From Streptomyces asiaticus (GTDB taxonomy: Bacteria > Actinomycetota > Actinomycetes > Streptomycetales > Streptomycetaceae), in the NCBI RefSeq assembly GCF_018138715.1, contig NZ_JAGSHX010000006.1, positions 1,984,001 through 2,048,000 on the forward strand: DNA of 64,000 nucleotides. Reading direction: 5' to 3'. How positions within the stretch are numbered: position 1 is the stretch's first letter; the number at the start of each line of letters is the position of its first letter. A program made the translations under genes and the position numbers. Under the pieces are notes generated by a model. It saw only the letters and a program-made list of their open reading frames with translations. It was not told where the DNA came from and ran no database searches. Shown here one piece after another: positions 1 to 10,374 of the stretch.

Positions 1-1066
1 ACTTGTTGTACTCGGTGAAGTAGACGTCGTGTTTGGTGAAACTACGTCCCTGGTACTTGGTGGTGTGGCCGGGAACGATCTCGTAGCTGCGCGGATGGCC
101 GTCCTTGTTCTTGCCCGCCGTGCTGACCACGCGCCACCACCGCGCCGCCGCCGCGTCACCGGCCAGCTCCTTGGTGACCTTGGTGCGGGTGGTCTTGGTC
201 TTCGGGATCCGCCCGGAGGTCGCGGTGGTCTTGGAGTCGTACTGCTCGACCTTGCTCTTGGGCGAGCCGTCCAGCCCGAAGTTCAGCCGCCAGAAGACGT
301 TGTGGGCATGGCTGGTGGCGTAGTCCTTGGCGCCCTTGCCGATGGGCCAGCCGCGGCCGTCGCCCGCGTCGTAGTCCATCGGGGAGAGCGTGCCGGTGGC
401 GCCGACCTGCATGGTCATGGTGCCGTCACCGGAGAACCGCCACTCGGTGATGTACTCGTACCAGCCGACCTGGTTGACGGTGTAGACCAGCAGGTCCTTG
501 CCCTGGAGCTGGTAGACCTTGTTCTCACTGCCGGCCCCGAAGCCGCCCTCGCCCATGCGGTAGGCGTGACCGCGGGCCCGGGTGGTGGCGCACAGGCCCT
601 TCACATTCGGGTGCTCGGGGTCCCAGGCGTCGGGCACCCGCACGGTCTTGATCGTGCCGCCGGGGCACTCGGCCGGATCCAGCTGCTGGAGCCCCTGGGC
701 GAAGTTCTGCCCGGTGAGGTCGTCGTACTCATTGCTGCCGTCGTCGTAGGGCACATGGATCTGGCCCAGCTTCGCCGAGGTCAGCACCTTGATCGGGGCG
801 CTTTCGCCCTTGGGCTGGTACGAGATGTCGTCGAGCACCAGCCCGGCCTTGCTCTCGTAGTGCCAGCACATCCGCCAGGTGGTGCCGCCGTCGAGCTTCT
901 GCTCGATTCTGTACGGGGCGCTACAGTCCGCCGCGGCAGCGGTCCGCGGGGCCGCCTGGGCGCTGCCGACCGGCCCGGCGGCGATCGCCACGGTGCCGAG
1001 CAGCGCCGAGGCGCCGATGGCCGCCGCGACCCGGGCACGGGCGCGGCGGAGCCTGCTGTCAGGCAT
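1..1066 (-). CDS. Copper amine oxidase catalytic chain, secreted, C-terminus cut by window edge
   Basis: About 355 residues are visible; the 3' end lies outside the window. The ATG at 1066 is followed by an Arg-rich stretch (RLRRARARV) and a hydrophobic Ala-rich segment ending near AQA, so the protein is probably exported. The body matches the C-terminal catalytic domain of copper amine oxidases, which oxidatively deaminate primary amines with topaquinone and copper. Visible landmarks are the precursor-Tyr region VGWYEYITEW, the following VGATG, and a His pair in SHAHNVFWRL that fits the copper ligands. The usual Asn before the modified Tyr is Trp here. The large N-terminal domains of the family are missing from this chain, but the adjacent co-directional gene (1141-1947) looks like them. 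Family call is strong; substrate unknown. Confidence 0.8.
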   Translation of the reverse strand, partial: MPDSRLRRARARVAAAIGASALLGTVAIAAGPVGSAQAAPRTAAAADCSAPYRIEQKLDGGTTWRMCWHYESKAGLVLDDISYQPKGESAPIKVLTSAKLGQIHVPYDDGSNEYDDLTGQNFAQGLQQLDPAECPGGTIKTVRVPDAWDPEHPNVKGLCATTRARGHAYRMGEGGFGAGSENKVYQLQGKDLLVYTVNQVGWYEYITEWRFSGDGTMTMQVGATGTLSPMDYDAGDGRGWPIGKGAKDYATSHAHNVFWRLNFGLDGSPKSKVEQYDSKTTATSGRIPKTKTTRTKVTKELAGDAAAARWWRVVSTAGKNKDGHPRSYEIVPGHTTKYQGRSFTKHDVYFTEYNK

Positions 1067-1107
1067 GGGGAGACTCCTGTAATGAAGCGTTGAGAGGTGT
1101 GCGAGAC

Positions 1108-1143
1108 GCCGGGGCCGGGGCCCTAGCCGGGGCCGGGGCCCTA
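1108..1143. repeat. Perfect 18-bp tandem duplication at a stop codon
   Basis: Two identical 18-bp units, 1108-1125 and 1126-1143, each read gccggggccggggcccta. The second copy contains the TAG stop (minus strand) of the 1141-1947 gene, so the duplication copied the stop and its GC-rich flank into the spacer before the catalytic gene. It probably arose by slippage. Confidence 0.8.
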
Positions 1144-1947
1144 GCCGAGCTTCGTGACCTTGTGGGCGCTCAGGTCGACCACCATCTGCCGGGTGTCGAT
1201 CCAGGGGCCGTTCACCACCCGGGTGAACAGCCGTACGCAGCGGTGCTTGCCGCAGTCCTGGACCGAGGCCGGACCGGGGTTGCTGCCCTCGCCGGCGCGG
1301 TAGATGAAGCCGGTGACGGTCAACTGGTCCGGACGGGTCAGCGCCTTGCCGGTGGCGTCCTTGAAGTCCTTCTTCAGCCCCTCGCCCAGCTTGTCGGCCA
1401 TCAGCAGCCGCGCGGCCTCCATCACCTCGTCGCGGTTGGGCGGCGGCTGCACCCCGTGCTGGGTGTCGGTGCCGGTGACCTTGCCGCTGCCGAGGTCGAC
1501 CGTCTTGGTGACGTAGGTGTCGTCCTTGTAGTCGTAGTACGTCACCTCGGCGCGGCGCGGCGGGTCGGCGGCCCCCACCTCGTCGGGGCTCAGCTCCGCG
1601 AGGTCGGTGGAGAGCCGCTCGGGGCCCTTGGCGCCCTTGACGTCCTCGCTGCTCATGCGGAAATCGCGCCCGGCCGCGAGGCTCTGGGCGCGCTTCATCT
1701 CGTCGTCGGTCAGCGGATCGCGGCCGCTGCCGGTCTTGCCCTGTTCGGGCGCCTCCTCCACCACTCCGGGCTGCTGCCGGGCCGCCTGGCCCTGCTCCGC
1801 CGAGGAGCTCTGGGGTCCCCCACCCGAGCCTTCCTCGCCGGACGCGCTCTCCGGAAGCGTCACGCCGACCAGGACCGCCGTGGCGGTGATCGCCACGGCC
1901 GCGCCGGCCACCACCTTGCCCAGGTGGCGGTGCATCACCTTGCGCAC
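1141..1947 (-). CDS. Secreted protein resembling copper amine oxidase N2/N3 domains
   Basis: 268 residues from GTG 1947; GTG 1938 and ATG 1935 are alternatives, and the GGGGGAGG just upstream does not decide between them. An N-terminal signal or anchor (hydrophobic VVAGAAVAITATAVLVGVTL) is followed by a low-complexity Gly/Ser/Gln linker to about residue 85. The rest begins with PLTDDEMKRAQ, then RRAEVTYYDYKDDTYVTKTV, VQPPPNRDEVMEAARLLMADK and a C-terminal beta-rich segment with two Cys. This order resembles the N2 and N3 domains that precede the catalytic domain in one-chain copper amine oxidases. It lies 74 bp upstream of the catalytic-chain gene in the same direction. I infer that it is the partner subunit. 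The domain assignment is by eye and moderate. Confidence 0.55.
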   Translation of the reverse strand: MRKVMHRHLGKVVAGAAVAITATAVLVGVTLPESASGEEGSGGGPQSSSAEQGQAARQQPGVVEEAPEQGKTGSGRDPLTDDEMKRAQSLAAGRDFRMSSEDVKGAKGPERLSTDLAELSPDEVGAADPPRRAEVTYYDYKDDTYVTKTVDLGSGKVTGTDTQHGVQPPPNRDEVMEAARLLMADKLGEGLKKDFKDATGKALTRPDQLTVTGFIYRAGEGSNPGPASVQDCGKHRCVRLFTRVVNGPWIDTRQMVVDLSAHKVTKLG

Positions 1948-2180
1948 ATCCTCCCCCAATCCCCCCTGTCGTCATATCGGACCGCATAGCGGGATACGCG
2001 TATGCGTCAGGTCACCCGGTAGGACGAACCGAAATGGCCGTAGGTTGCCTCACTTTTGAGGAAGTTCCGTCGAAAGAGCGGATGGCTCCGGCCAGTTGGG
2101 AAAGGATGCAGGGTCGGTCATGTTCCGTCCGGTGCCCGGGGTGCTCGCGGCCCCCGGAGAAGAAGTGGAAGAGTCGACGT

Positions 2181-4325
<2,145 letters not shown>

Positions 4326-4426
4326 GGCGGGGGTCTGCTCAGGTCCGGGCTCGGCCGCGTAGTGGCCTCCGGGCCCCGCCTCATGGTCGCGGCTCCAGGC
4401 CCCCAGAAGCTGATCGCAAGAGCTCT

Positions 4427-4461
4427 GCGCCCCCTTTTCAGCTCCGGCCGGAAGGGGGCGC
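4427..4461 (+). terminator. Hairpin terminator downstream of glgX
   Basis: Inverted repeat gcgccccctt (4427-4436) and aagggggcgc (4452-4461) with a 15-nt loop, about 100 bp after the glgX stop. There is no U-tract, as is usual in Streptomyces. The rest of 4326-4597 shows no gene I can support. Confidence 0.6.
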
Positions 4462-4597
4462 TTCCGTGCATCCTTGCGCCCTTGACCGAGGGGTCCTGGT
4501 GGGTGACCGTCGTAGAAGTCCGTAGAAGCAAGCCCGGAAACCGAAGCGGTTGTCCGGGTGCCCGCACGCATGGTGGCGGCGATCAGGGAGGCGTGTG

Positions 4598-5017
4598 ATG
4601 TCGCAGACGGTCCCGCCATTCGCTGAGCTGCTCGCCCGCTGCCATCACAGCGCCATCCACCTGGAGACCCGGGACACATACGGCGTTTCCAACGAGGACG
4701 AGGACTTCGCCGCATGGCGGGCCGACCACCGGCACAGCCCGGAGAACCGGGATGAATGGTGGAACGACTTCCACTCGACCATCGCCGAGGCGGTGGGACG
4801 CGGGGTGGTGGAAGAGTTAGCCCCTTCGTTCATGTCGGAGTTCGACAGGGAACTCGAACGTCAGGCAGCGTGGTCCGCGGCAGCGGAAGACCGCCTTTTC
4901 TGGGGTGGGGATGTCGTAGGCGGCTGGTACCTGCGCGGTGCTCGATTCGCCTCGGTCCAGGTCGTCGCATGCAGTCCGAACCGCATCCGCCCGACGATCC
5001 CGTGCCCGATGCGTTGA
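4598..5017 (+). pseudogene. DUF6879-like remnant, C-terminus lost
   Basis: 139 residues from ATG 4598, with GGGAGG upstream. The first 70 residues (PPFAELLARCHHSAIHLETR through the AVGRGVV segment) match the N-terminal half of Streptomyces DUF6879 proteins. These normally sit beside an XRE/Scr1-type regulator and are about 170-200 aa long. After AVGRGVV the expected ARIVSEP-type continuation is absent and an unrelated sequence runs to the stop, so the 3' half was replaced or deleted. The replaced part has a TTA codon (4817-4819) and lower GC3 than neighbouring genes. No XRE partner is adjacent. A 76-codon minus-strand ORF (4817-5047, GTG start) overlaps the odd half and encodes VFRCRGPRCLTFEFPVE near its end; it could be a small gene, but support is weak. 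Confidence 0.55.
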
Positions 5018-5122
5018 CCCGTTCCTACCCTCCCGCTCAGAGATCACCCCGAAGGGTCATCGGAACCCTCAAGTAGATGTCCTTTTTGTGGTGGGGCGCG
5101 TCGGGTGGGTACATACGTTCAT

Positions 5123-7645
5123 ATGACGGCTGACCCCGGCACACCCACCGCCACCTATCGCCTCCAGCTCCAGCCCGCCTTCCCCTTCGCGGCGGCGGAG
5201 CGAGCGGTGCCGTATCTGGCCTCGCTCGGCGTCTCCCATCTGCATCTGTCCCCCGTGCTGGAGGCGGTGCCCGGCTCCACTCACGGCTATGACGTGGTGG
5301 ACCACTCCGCCGTCCGGGCCGAGCTGGGCGGCGAGGAGGGGCTGCGCGCGCTCGCCCGTACGGCGCGGGCGCACGGCCTCGGGCTGATCGTCGACATCGT
5401 GCCGAACCATATGGCCGCCCCCGCCCCCGAGCGGCTCAACGCCCCGCTGTGGGAGGTGCTGCGGGAGGGGCCGGAGTCGCCGTACGCGCGGTGGTTCGAC
5501 ATCGACTGGCGAGCCCACGGCGGCAAGGTGCTGCTGCCGGTGCTCGGCGGCCCGCTCGGCGAGGAGTGGGACCGGCTGCGGGTCGAGGACGGGGCGCTGC
5601 GCTACTACGACCACGCCTTCCCGCTGCGACCCGGCACCGAGGGGCTGCCGCTCGCCGAGCTGCTGGACGCCCAGTGGTATCGGCTCGGCTGGTGGCGGCT
5701 GGCCCGCACCGAGCTCAACTACCGGCGGTTCTTCACCATTTCCGAGCTGATCGCGGTGCGGGTGGAGGACCCGGAGGTGTTCGCCGCGACCCATGCCACG
5801 CTGCTGGAGCTGGTGCGGGACGGGGTCGTGGACGGGCTGCGGATCGACCACCCGGACGGGCTCGCCGACCCGGAGGGGTATCTGCGGCGGCTGGACCGTG
5901 CGGTGCGGGCGGCGGCGGGAGACGGGGTGCGCGGTCCGGGCGGGGAAGGCGAGGACGGCGGGGGCGGGCGGCGGGCCGCGCCGGACGTCGGGGGCGGCCG
6001 GTCGACCGCGTCGGAAGGCGGTGGCGCCCGCTGGACCGTCGTGGAGAAGATCCTCGCCCGGGACGAGCGGCTGCCCGCCGCCTGGCCGGTCGCCGGGACC
6101 ACCGGCTATGACGCGTTGCACCACATCGACGGGCTCTTCGTGGACCCGGACGGACTGGAGAAGCTGACCGCCCTCTACCGCGCCTTCGCCGCTCCCCCGG
6201 CCGACCTGGGCGGCGACTGGGCCGCCACGGTCCGCCGCGCCGCCCATGAGGTGGTCACGCATGAGCTGGCCGCCGAGGTGGAGCGGCTGACCCGCACCGC
6301 ATCGCGCATCTGCGCGGCCGATCCCCGGCTGCGCGACCACGCGCCCTGGGCGCTGCGCACGGCGATCCGGGAGCTGCTGGTGCGGCTGCCGGTCTACCGT
6401 CCGTACGCCTCCGTGGGCGGCCCGCCCGCGACGGACGCCGACGCGGTGATGCTGCGCTCGGCGGCGGCGGACGCCCGGGAGGCGTTCACGGTGGCGCAGG
6501 AGGCCCAGGTGGTGCGGGTGGTGCGGGACGCGGCGCTGGGCGGGCTCGGGGACGGCCCGGACCACCGCGACTTCTGCGCCCGCTTCGCCCAGACGGCGGC
6601 CGCGCTGCGCGCCAAGTCGGTCGAGGACACCGCCTTCTACCGCTACGCCCCGCTGCTGTCGGCCGCCGAGGTGGGCGGCGATCCGGGGCGGCCGGCCGTG
6701 GCCCCCGAGGAGTTCCACGCCTTCGCGGCCCGGCGCTTGAGGGACTGGCCCGCCACCGGCACGGTGCTCTCCACGCATGACACCAAGCGCAGCGCGGACG
6801 CCCGCGCCCGGCTCGCGGCGCTCACCGAAGGCCCGGGCTGGTGGGGGCGGACGGTGGAGGAGCTGACCCGCTCGGCCACCGCCCCCGCCCCCGATCCCCA
6901 TCTGGCCTGGACGGCCTGGCAGACCGCGCTCGCGCTGGGCCACGGGGGCCCCGGAGGCCACGGGGACGCCGAACGGCTGGTCCCGGCCGTGCTCAAGGCG
7001 GTGCGCGAGGCGGGGCTGCGGACCACCTGGACGGAGCAGAACGCGGCGTACGAGGAGGAGGTGACCGCCTTCCTGGAGGCCGGGCCCTGCGCGGCCGACC
7101 CGTCGGTGTGGGCCGCGATCGACGCCGAACTCGACGGTCCGGCGCGGGCCAACGCGCTCGGCGCCGCCCTGCTCCACCTCACCATGCCGGGCGTCCCTGA
7201 CCTCTATATGGGCACCGAGCGCGTCTATACGGCCCTCGTCGACCCGGACAACCGCCGCCCGCCCGAGCTGGGCGGCGAACCGGCGGACGGCCCGTCGGCC
7301 GAAAAGCTGCTGCTCACCCGGGCGGCGCTGAACCTGCGCCGGGAGCATCCGGGGTGGTTCGGCCCCGGGAGTGCGTATACGCCGCTGCTCGCCTCCGGTC
7401 CGTCCGCCGAGCACTGCGTGGCCTTCTTACGGACGGACGGCACGGACAGCACGGACGACGGTGCCGTCACCGTGGTCACCCGGCTGTCGCGGCGGCTGGC
7501 GGAGGCGGGCGGCTGGGGCGCCACCCGGCTGCCGCTGCCACCGGGCCCCTGGCAGGACCTGCTGACCGGGCGGACCGCCGAGGGCCCGGCAACGCTGGAT
7601 GAGCTGCTGTCCCGGCTTCCGGTGGCGCTGCTGGTCCGGATCTGA
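5123..7645 (+). CDS. treY: Malto-oligosyltrehalose synthase TreY
   Basis: 840 residues from ATG 5123; the GTG 18 bp upstream is less likely because TATYRLQLQ is the normal TreY opening. It converts the reducing-end alpha-1,4 bond of maltooligosaccharides to alpha,alpha-1,1, giving maltooligosyltrehalose. GH13 regions seen: VDIVPNHMA, LRIDHPDGL, VVEKILARDE and STHDTKRSADAR. An acidic/Gly-rich insert at about residues 270-300 is not part of the core. It acts between glgX and treZ. Codon 769 (7427-7429, in VAFLRTD) is TTA, the bldA-dependent leucine codon, so full-length protein should need the late-expressed tRNA. That is unusual for a storage-carbohydrate enzyme. Confidence 0.95.
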   Translation: MTADPGTPTATYRLQLQPAFPFAAAERAVPYLASLGVSHLHLSPVLEAVPGSTHGYDVVDHSAVRAELGGEEGLRALARTARAHGLGLIVDIVPNHMAAPAPERLNAPLWEVLREGPESPYARWFDIDWRAHGGKVLLPVLGGPLGEEWDRLRVEDGALRYYDHAFPLRPGTEGLPLAELLDAQWYRLGWWRLARTELNYRRFFTISELIAVRVEDPEVFAATHATLLELVRDGVVDGLRIDHPDGLADPEGYLRRLDRAVRAAAGDGVRGPGGEGEDGGGGRRAAPDVGGGRSTASEGGGARWTVVEKILARDERLPAAWPVAGTTGYDALHHIDGLFVDPDGLEKLTALYRAFAAPPADLGGDWAATVRRAAHEVVTHELAAEVERLTRTASRICAADPRLRDHAPWALRTAIRELLVRLPVYRPYASVGGPPATDADAVMLRSAAADAREAFTVAQEAQVVRVVRDAALGGLGDGPDHRDFCARFAQTAAALRAKSVEDTAFYRYAPLLSAAEVGGDPGRPAVAPEEFHAFAARRLRDWPATGTVLSTHDTKRSADARARLAALTEGPGWWGRTVEELTRSATAPAPDPHLAWTAWQTALALGHGGPGGHGDAERLVPAVLKAVREAGLRTTWTEQNAAYEEEVTAFLEAGPCAADPSVWAAIDAELDGPARANALGAALLHLTMPGVPDLYMGTERVYTALVDPDNRRPPELGGEPADGPSAEKLLLTRAALNLRREHPGWFGPGSAYTPLLASGPSAEHCVAFLRTDGTDSTDDGAVTVVTRLSRRLAEAGGWGATRLPLPPGPWQDLLTGRTAEGPATLDELLSRLPVALLVRI

Positions 7646-7685
7646 CGGGCCCATCGGAACGGGGCGTCCGGGCCCATCGGAACGG
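7646..7685. repeat. 17-bp direct repeat after treY
   Basis: The sequence cgggcccatcggaacgg occurs at 7646-7662 and 7669-7685, a 23-bp period, immediately after the treY stop. Function unknown. The rest of the spacer to 7846 holds the CebR box and presumably the LPMO promoter. Confidence 0.6.
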
Positions 7686-7786
7686 CCCGTCCGGCGCTCT
7701 CCCTGACGCCCCGCCAGAAAGCCTGCGGCCTTCACGCCCTGAAGCATTTACAGCTGCCCGGGGGCGCGCTACGTTCACCAAGAAAT

Positions 7787-7800
7787 TGGGAGCGCTCCCA
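7787..7800. promoter_or_regulatory. CebR operator upstream of LPMO gene
   Basis: TGGGAGCGCTCCCA is a perfect 14-bp palindrome identical to the consensus CebR box. CebR is the LacI-type repressor released by cellobiose or cellotriose in Streptomyces. It sits 46 bp before the LPMO start codon, so cellulose-degradation products should derepress that gene. Confidence 0.92.
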
Positions 7801-7846
7801 CGCCGACGGTTCCTGACCCGTTCACGTCGAAGGGAAAGCACGCGCA

Positions 7847-8962
7847 ATGCCTCGACGATCACTGGCACTCGCCTCATCCGCACGCCCGCCGGGCGGCTCC
7901 CGCGCGCGCAGGTCCGTACTGCTGGTCCTGCTCTCGGTCCTGCCCGCCCTGGGCCTTGTCTTCTTCTCCGGCGGCAGCGCCTCCGCACACGGCGCACCGA
8001 TGGCGCCGGGCAGCCGCACCTATCTCTGCTGGAAGTACAGCCTGTCCTCGACCGGTGAGGTCAAGCCGACCAACCCGGCGTGCAAGGCCGCGTACGACAA
8101 GAGCGGCGCGACGCCCTTCTACAACTGGTTCGCGGTGCTCCGCTCGGACGGCGCGGGCCGCACCAAGGGGTTCATCCCGGACGGCAAGCTGTGCAGCGGC
8201 GCGGCCACCGTCTATGACTTCTCCGGCTTCGACCTGGGCAGCAAGGACTGGCCGGTGACCCATCTGACGTCCGGCAAGTCCATGCAGTTCTCGTACAACG
8301 CCTGGGCCGCGCACCCGGGGTCGTTCCGCAGCTATGTCACCAAGAGCCCGATCGACCCGACCAAGCCGCTCACCTGGAACGACCTCGAGGACCAGCCGTT
8401 CAACACGGTGACGAACCCGCCGCTGTCCGGTCAGGTCGGCACGGTGGACGGCAAGTACACCTGGACGGCCAATCTGCCCTCCGGCAAGAGCGGACGGCAC
8501 ATCATCTACACCGTGTGGACGCGCTCGGACAGCCAGGAGACCTTCTACAGCTGCTCCGACGTGGTCTTCGACGGCGGCAACGGCGAGGTGACGGTCCCGG
8601 GCGCCACCAGCGGCGGCGGTGGCAGCGACCCCACGGACCCGCCGGGCAACCCGCCGACGGCCTCGTGCGCCGCCACCCAGAAGGTGACCAGCACCTGGAA
8701 CGGCGGCTTCCAGGCCGAGGTGACGGTCTCCAACTCCGGTGCCACGCCCATCTCCTCATGGATGGTCGACTGGACGGTGCCGTCCGGGCAGCGGATCGAC
8801 AGCGTCTGGAACGGCAAGCTGTCCGCCACCGGTTCCTCGGCCTCGGTCACCAACGCCGACTGGAACGGTTCACTGGCCACCGGGGCGTCGACGACCTTCG
8901 GCTATACGGCCGGCGGCGGCTCTCCTGACACAACGGCCGCGCCGAGCTGCATGGTGCACTAG
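7847..8962 (+). CDS. AA10 lytic polysaccharide monooxygenase with CBM2
   Basis: 371 residues. Signal peptide with basic start (MPRRS) and hydrophobic core ends at SASA, leaving the N-terminal His of the copper histidine brace (HGAPMAPGS). The second brace His is most likely that in NAWAAHPG. The AA10 domain runs to about residue 240 (PGSRTYLCWKYS, NWFAVL, SDSQETFYSCSDVVFDGG). A Gly/Ser/Pro-Thr linker then leads to a C-terminal CBM2 of about 105 residues (ASCAATQKVTSTWNGGFQ). The arrangement and sequence resemble the cellulose-oxidising ScLPMO10C/CelS2 group rather than chitin-active AA10s. Secreted. The upstream CebR box supports induction by cellobiose. Confidence 0.93.
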   Translation: MPRRSLALASSARPPGGSRARRSVLLVLLSVLPALGLVFFSGGSASAHGAPMAPGSRTYLCWKYSLSSTGEVKPTNPACKAAYDKSGATPFYNWFAVLRSDGAGRTKGFIPDGKLCSGAATVYDFSGFDLGSKDWPVTHLTSGKSMQFSYNAWAAHPGSFRSYVTKSPIDPTKPLTWNDLEDQPFNTVTNPPLSGQVGTVDGKYTWTANLPSGKSGRHIIYTVWTRSDSQETFYSCSDVVFDGGNGEVTVPGATSGGGGSDPTDPPGNPPTASCAATQKVTSTWNGGFQAEVTVSNSGATPISSWMVDWTVPSGQRIDSVWNGKLSATGSSASVTNADWNGSLATGASTTFGYTAGGGSPDTTAAPSCMVH

Positions 8963-9035
8963 TCTGCGTCTCACACCGGTCCACGCAGGTGCTCCGACCC
9001 GCTCCTTGATCTGTCAGGTGCACCTCATCCTGCGA

Positions 9036-9077
9036 GCCGGTCTGCCGCTCCTTCCCCCTCGCGGGCGGCAGACCGGC
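9036..9077 (+). terminator. Hairpin terminator downstream of LPMO gene
   Basis: Arms gccggtctgccg (9036-9047) and cggcagaccggc (9066-9077) form a perfect 12-bp stem with an 18-nt loop, 73 bp after the LPMO stop. No gene other than the small ORF at 9179 is visible in 8963-9313. Confidence 0.7.
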
Positions 9078-9178
9078 CCCGCCCGGAAGCTGTTGGACCC
9101 GAAAAACCCCGTGGACACGGAGACATCGGCGCCCATAGAGTGCGGGCACGCCCTTGATCGAGGAAGGAGGCGAGAGCA

Positions 9179-9238
9179 ATGGACATCACGACGTTTCCGC
9201 GCTCCCGCCCCCTGTCCACCGGGCGTACCCGCGTCTGA
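9179..9238 (+). CDS. Possible 19-aa leader peptide upstream of GNAT gene
   Basis: ATG 9179 with a strong ribosome binding site (GGAAGGAGG, 9 bp upstream) opens a 19-codon ORF, MDITTFPRSRPLSTGRTRV, ending at TGA 9236. It lies 75 bp before the GNAT start. The good SD sequence and lack of any longer reading suggest a translated leader or attenuator, but I see no clear alternative stem set and do not recognise a leader family. Confidence 0.3.
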   Translation: MDITTFPRSRPLSTGRTRV

Positions 9239-9313
9239 TCACACATCGTTCGATCAGGCATCTGCCGATATGGCATCCGACCGGGAGCGCATCACTCTCC
9301 TGGAAGGAATTCC

Positions 9314-10222
9314 ATGACCGATCTGGTCATCCGTCCCCTCACCGAGGGCGACGCCCAGCTGTTCCACGATCTGCACGTGCCCGCCCTCGTCGGCCGGGTC
9401 ACCCTCGGCCACACCTACGCCACCGTCGGCCAGGGCGGCGAGTACCGCCCCGACTGGACCTGGGTGGCGCTGCGCGAGGGGCGGGTCGTGGCCCGCGCCG
9501 CGTGGTGGGCCGGGCCGGAGGACTCCGAGCCCATCGCCCTGGACTGGTTCGACTTCGCCGAGGGCGAGGCCGACGCCGCCGCCGAACTGCTGCGCACCGC
9601 ACCGCTGCGCGCCGAGTACAGCCTGCTGGCCCCGCCCGGCTGGCGCGACCGGCCCGAGGTGCGGGCCGCCGTCCAGGCCCGTATCGACGCCGCCGTGGCG
9701 GGCGGGCTCAAGCCCCTGGTCGAGCGCTACCGCTATGAGTGGACGCCGGAATGCGGGCTGCCCGAGCGCCCGGGGCGTCTTGAGTTCCGGCCGGAGCCCG
9801 ATGACGCGGCGATCGAGGACGTGCTGCGCCGCATCATGCCGGGCTCGCTCGACGCCCACGACCGGCACGCCATCGAACAAGGAGGGGCCGACGCCGCGGT
9901 GCGGGAGCTCATGGACTTCTTCTCCTGGTGTCCGTCGCCGCGCGAGTGGCGGCGGCTGGCCTGGACGCCCGAGGGCGAGTTGGTCGGCATCCAGGTGCCC
10001 GCGCACAATCCGTCGGGCCCCTGCGTGGGCTTCATAGGGGTCGTCGCCGAGCAGCGCGGCCACGGCTACGCGTACGACCTGCTCGTGGAGTGCACCCACG
10101 ATCTGGTGGAACGGGGTGCCACGAAGATCGCGGCGGCGACGGACCAGCCCAACCTGCCCATGGCCGCGCACTTCGCCAGGGCGGGGTATCCCATCACCCA
10201 GGAGCGCATCAACCTCATCTGA
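9314..10222 (+). CDS. GNAT family N-acetyltransferase
   Basis: 302 residues; ATG 9314 with GGAAGGAA upstream. It probably has two acetyltransferase-type halves. The C-terminal half carries the acetyl-CoA loop (VAEQRGHGYAYDLL) and a typical GNAT ending (ATDQPNLPMAAHFARAGY). The N-terminal half (DLVIRPLTEGDAQLFHDL) is weaker and may be degenerate. Substrate not predictable from sequence. Transcribed alone after the possible leader at 9179. Confidence 0.8.
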   Translation: MTDLVIRPLTEGDAQLFHDLHVPALVGRVTLGHTYATVGQGGEYRPDWTWVALREGRVVARAAWWAGPEDSEPIALDWFDFAEGEADAAAELLRTAPLRAEYSLLAPPGWRDRPEVRAAVQARIDAAVAGGLKPLVERYRYEWTPECGLPERPGRLEFRPEPDDAAIEDVLRRIMPGSLDAHDRHAIEQGGADAAVRELMDFFSWCPSPREWRRLAWTPEGELVGIQVPAHNPSGPCVGFIGVVAEQRGHGYAYDLLVECTHDLVERGATKIAAATDQPNLPMAAHFARAGYPITQERINLI

Positions 10223-10374
10223 GTCTGAGTCTGACTGATGTCGCCCTGCCGCTGACCGATCCCCGCCACTGACCAATGTCGTCCTGCTGCGCCGCCGGCG
10301 CCGCGTCCCGCAGCATGGTCGACAGACCGGAGTCAGGTCGAGGACCGTAGCCAGGTCGAGGTGAGGAGACGCCA

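Noticed and set aside
5069..7414. A 781-codon minus-strand ORF opposite treY
   Set aside because: Composition is that of an antisense shadow (Arg/Gly/Val-rich) and treY is certain.
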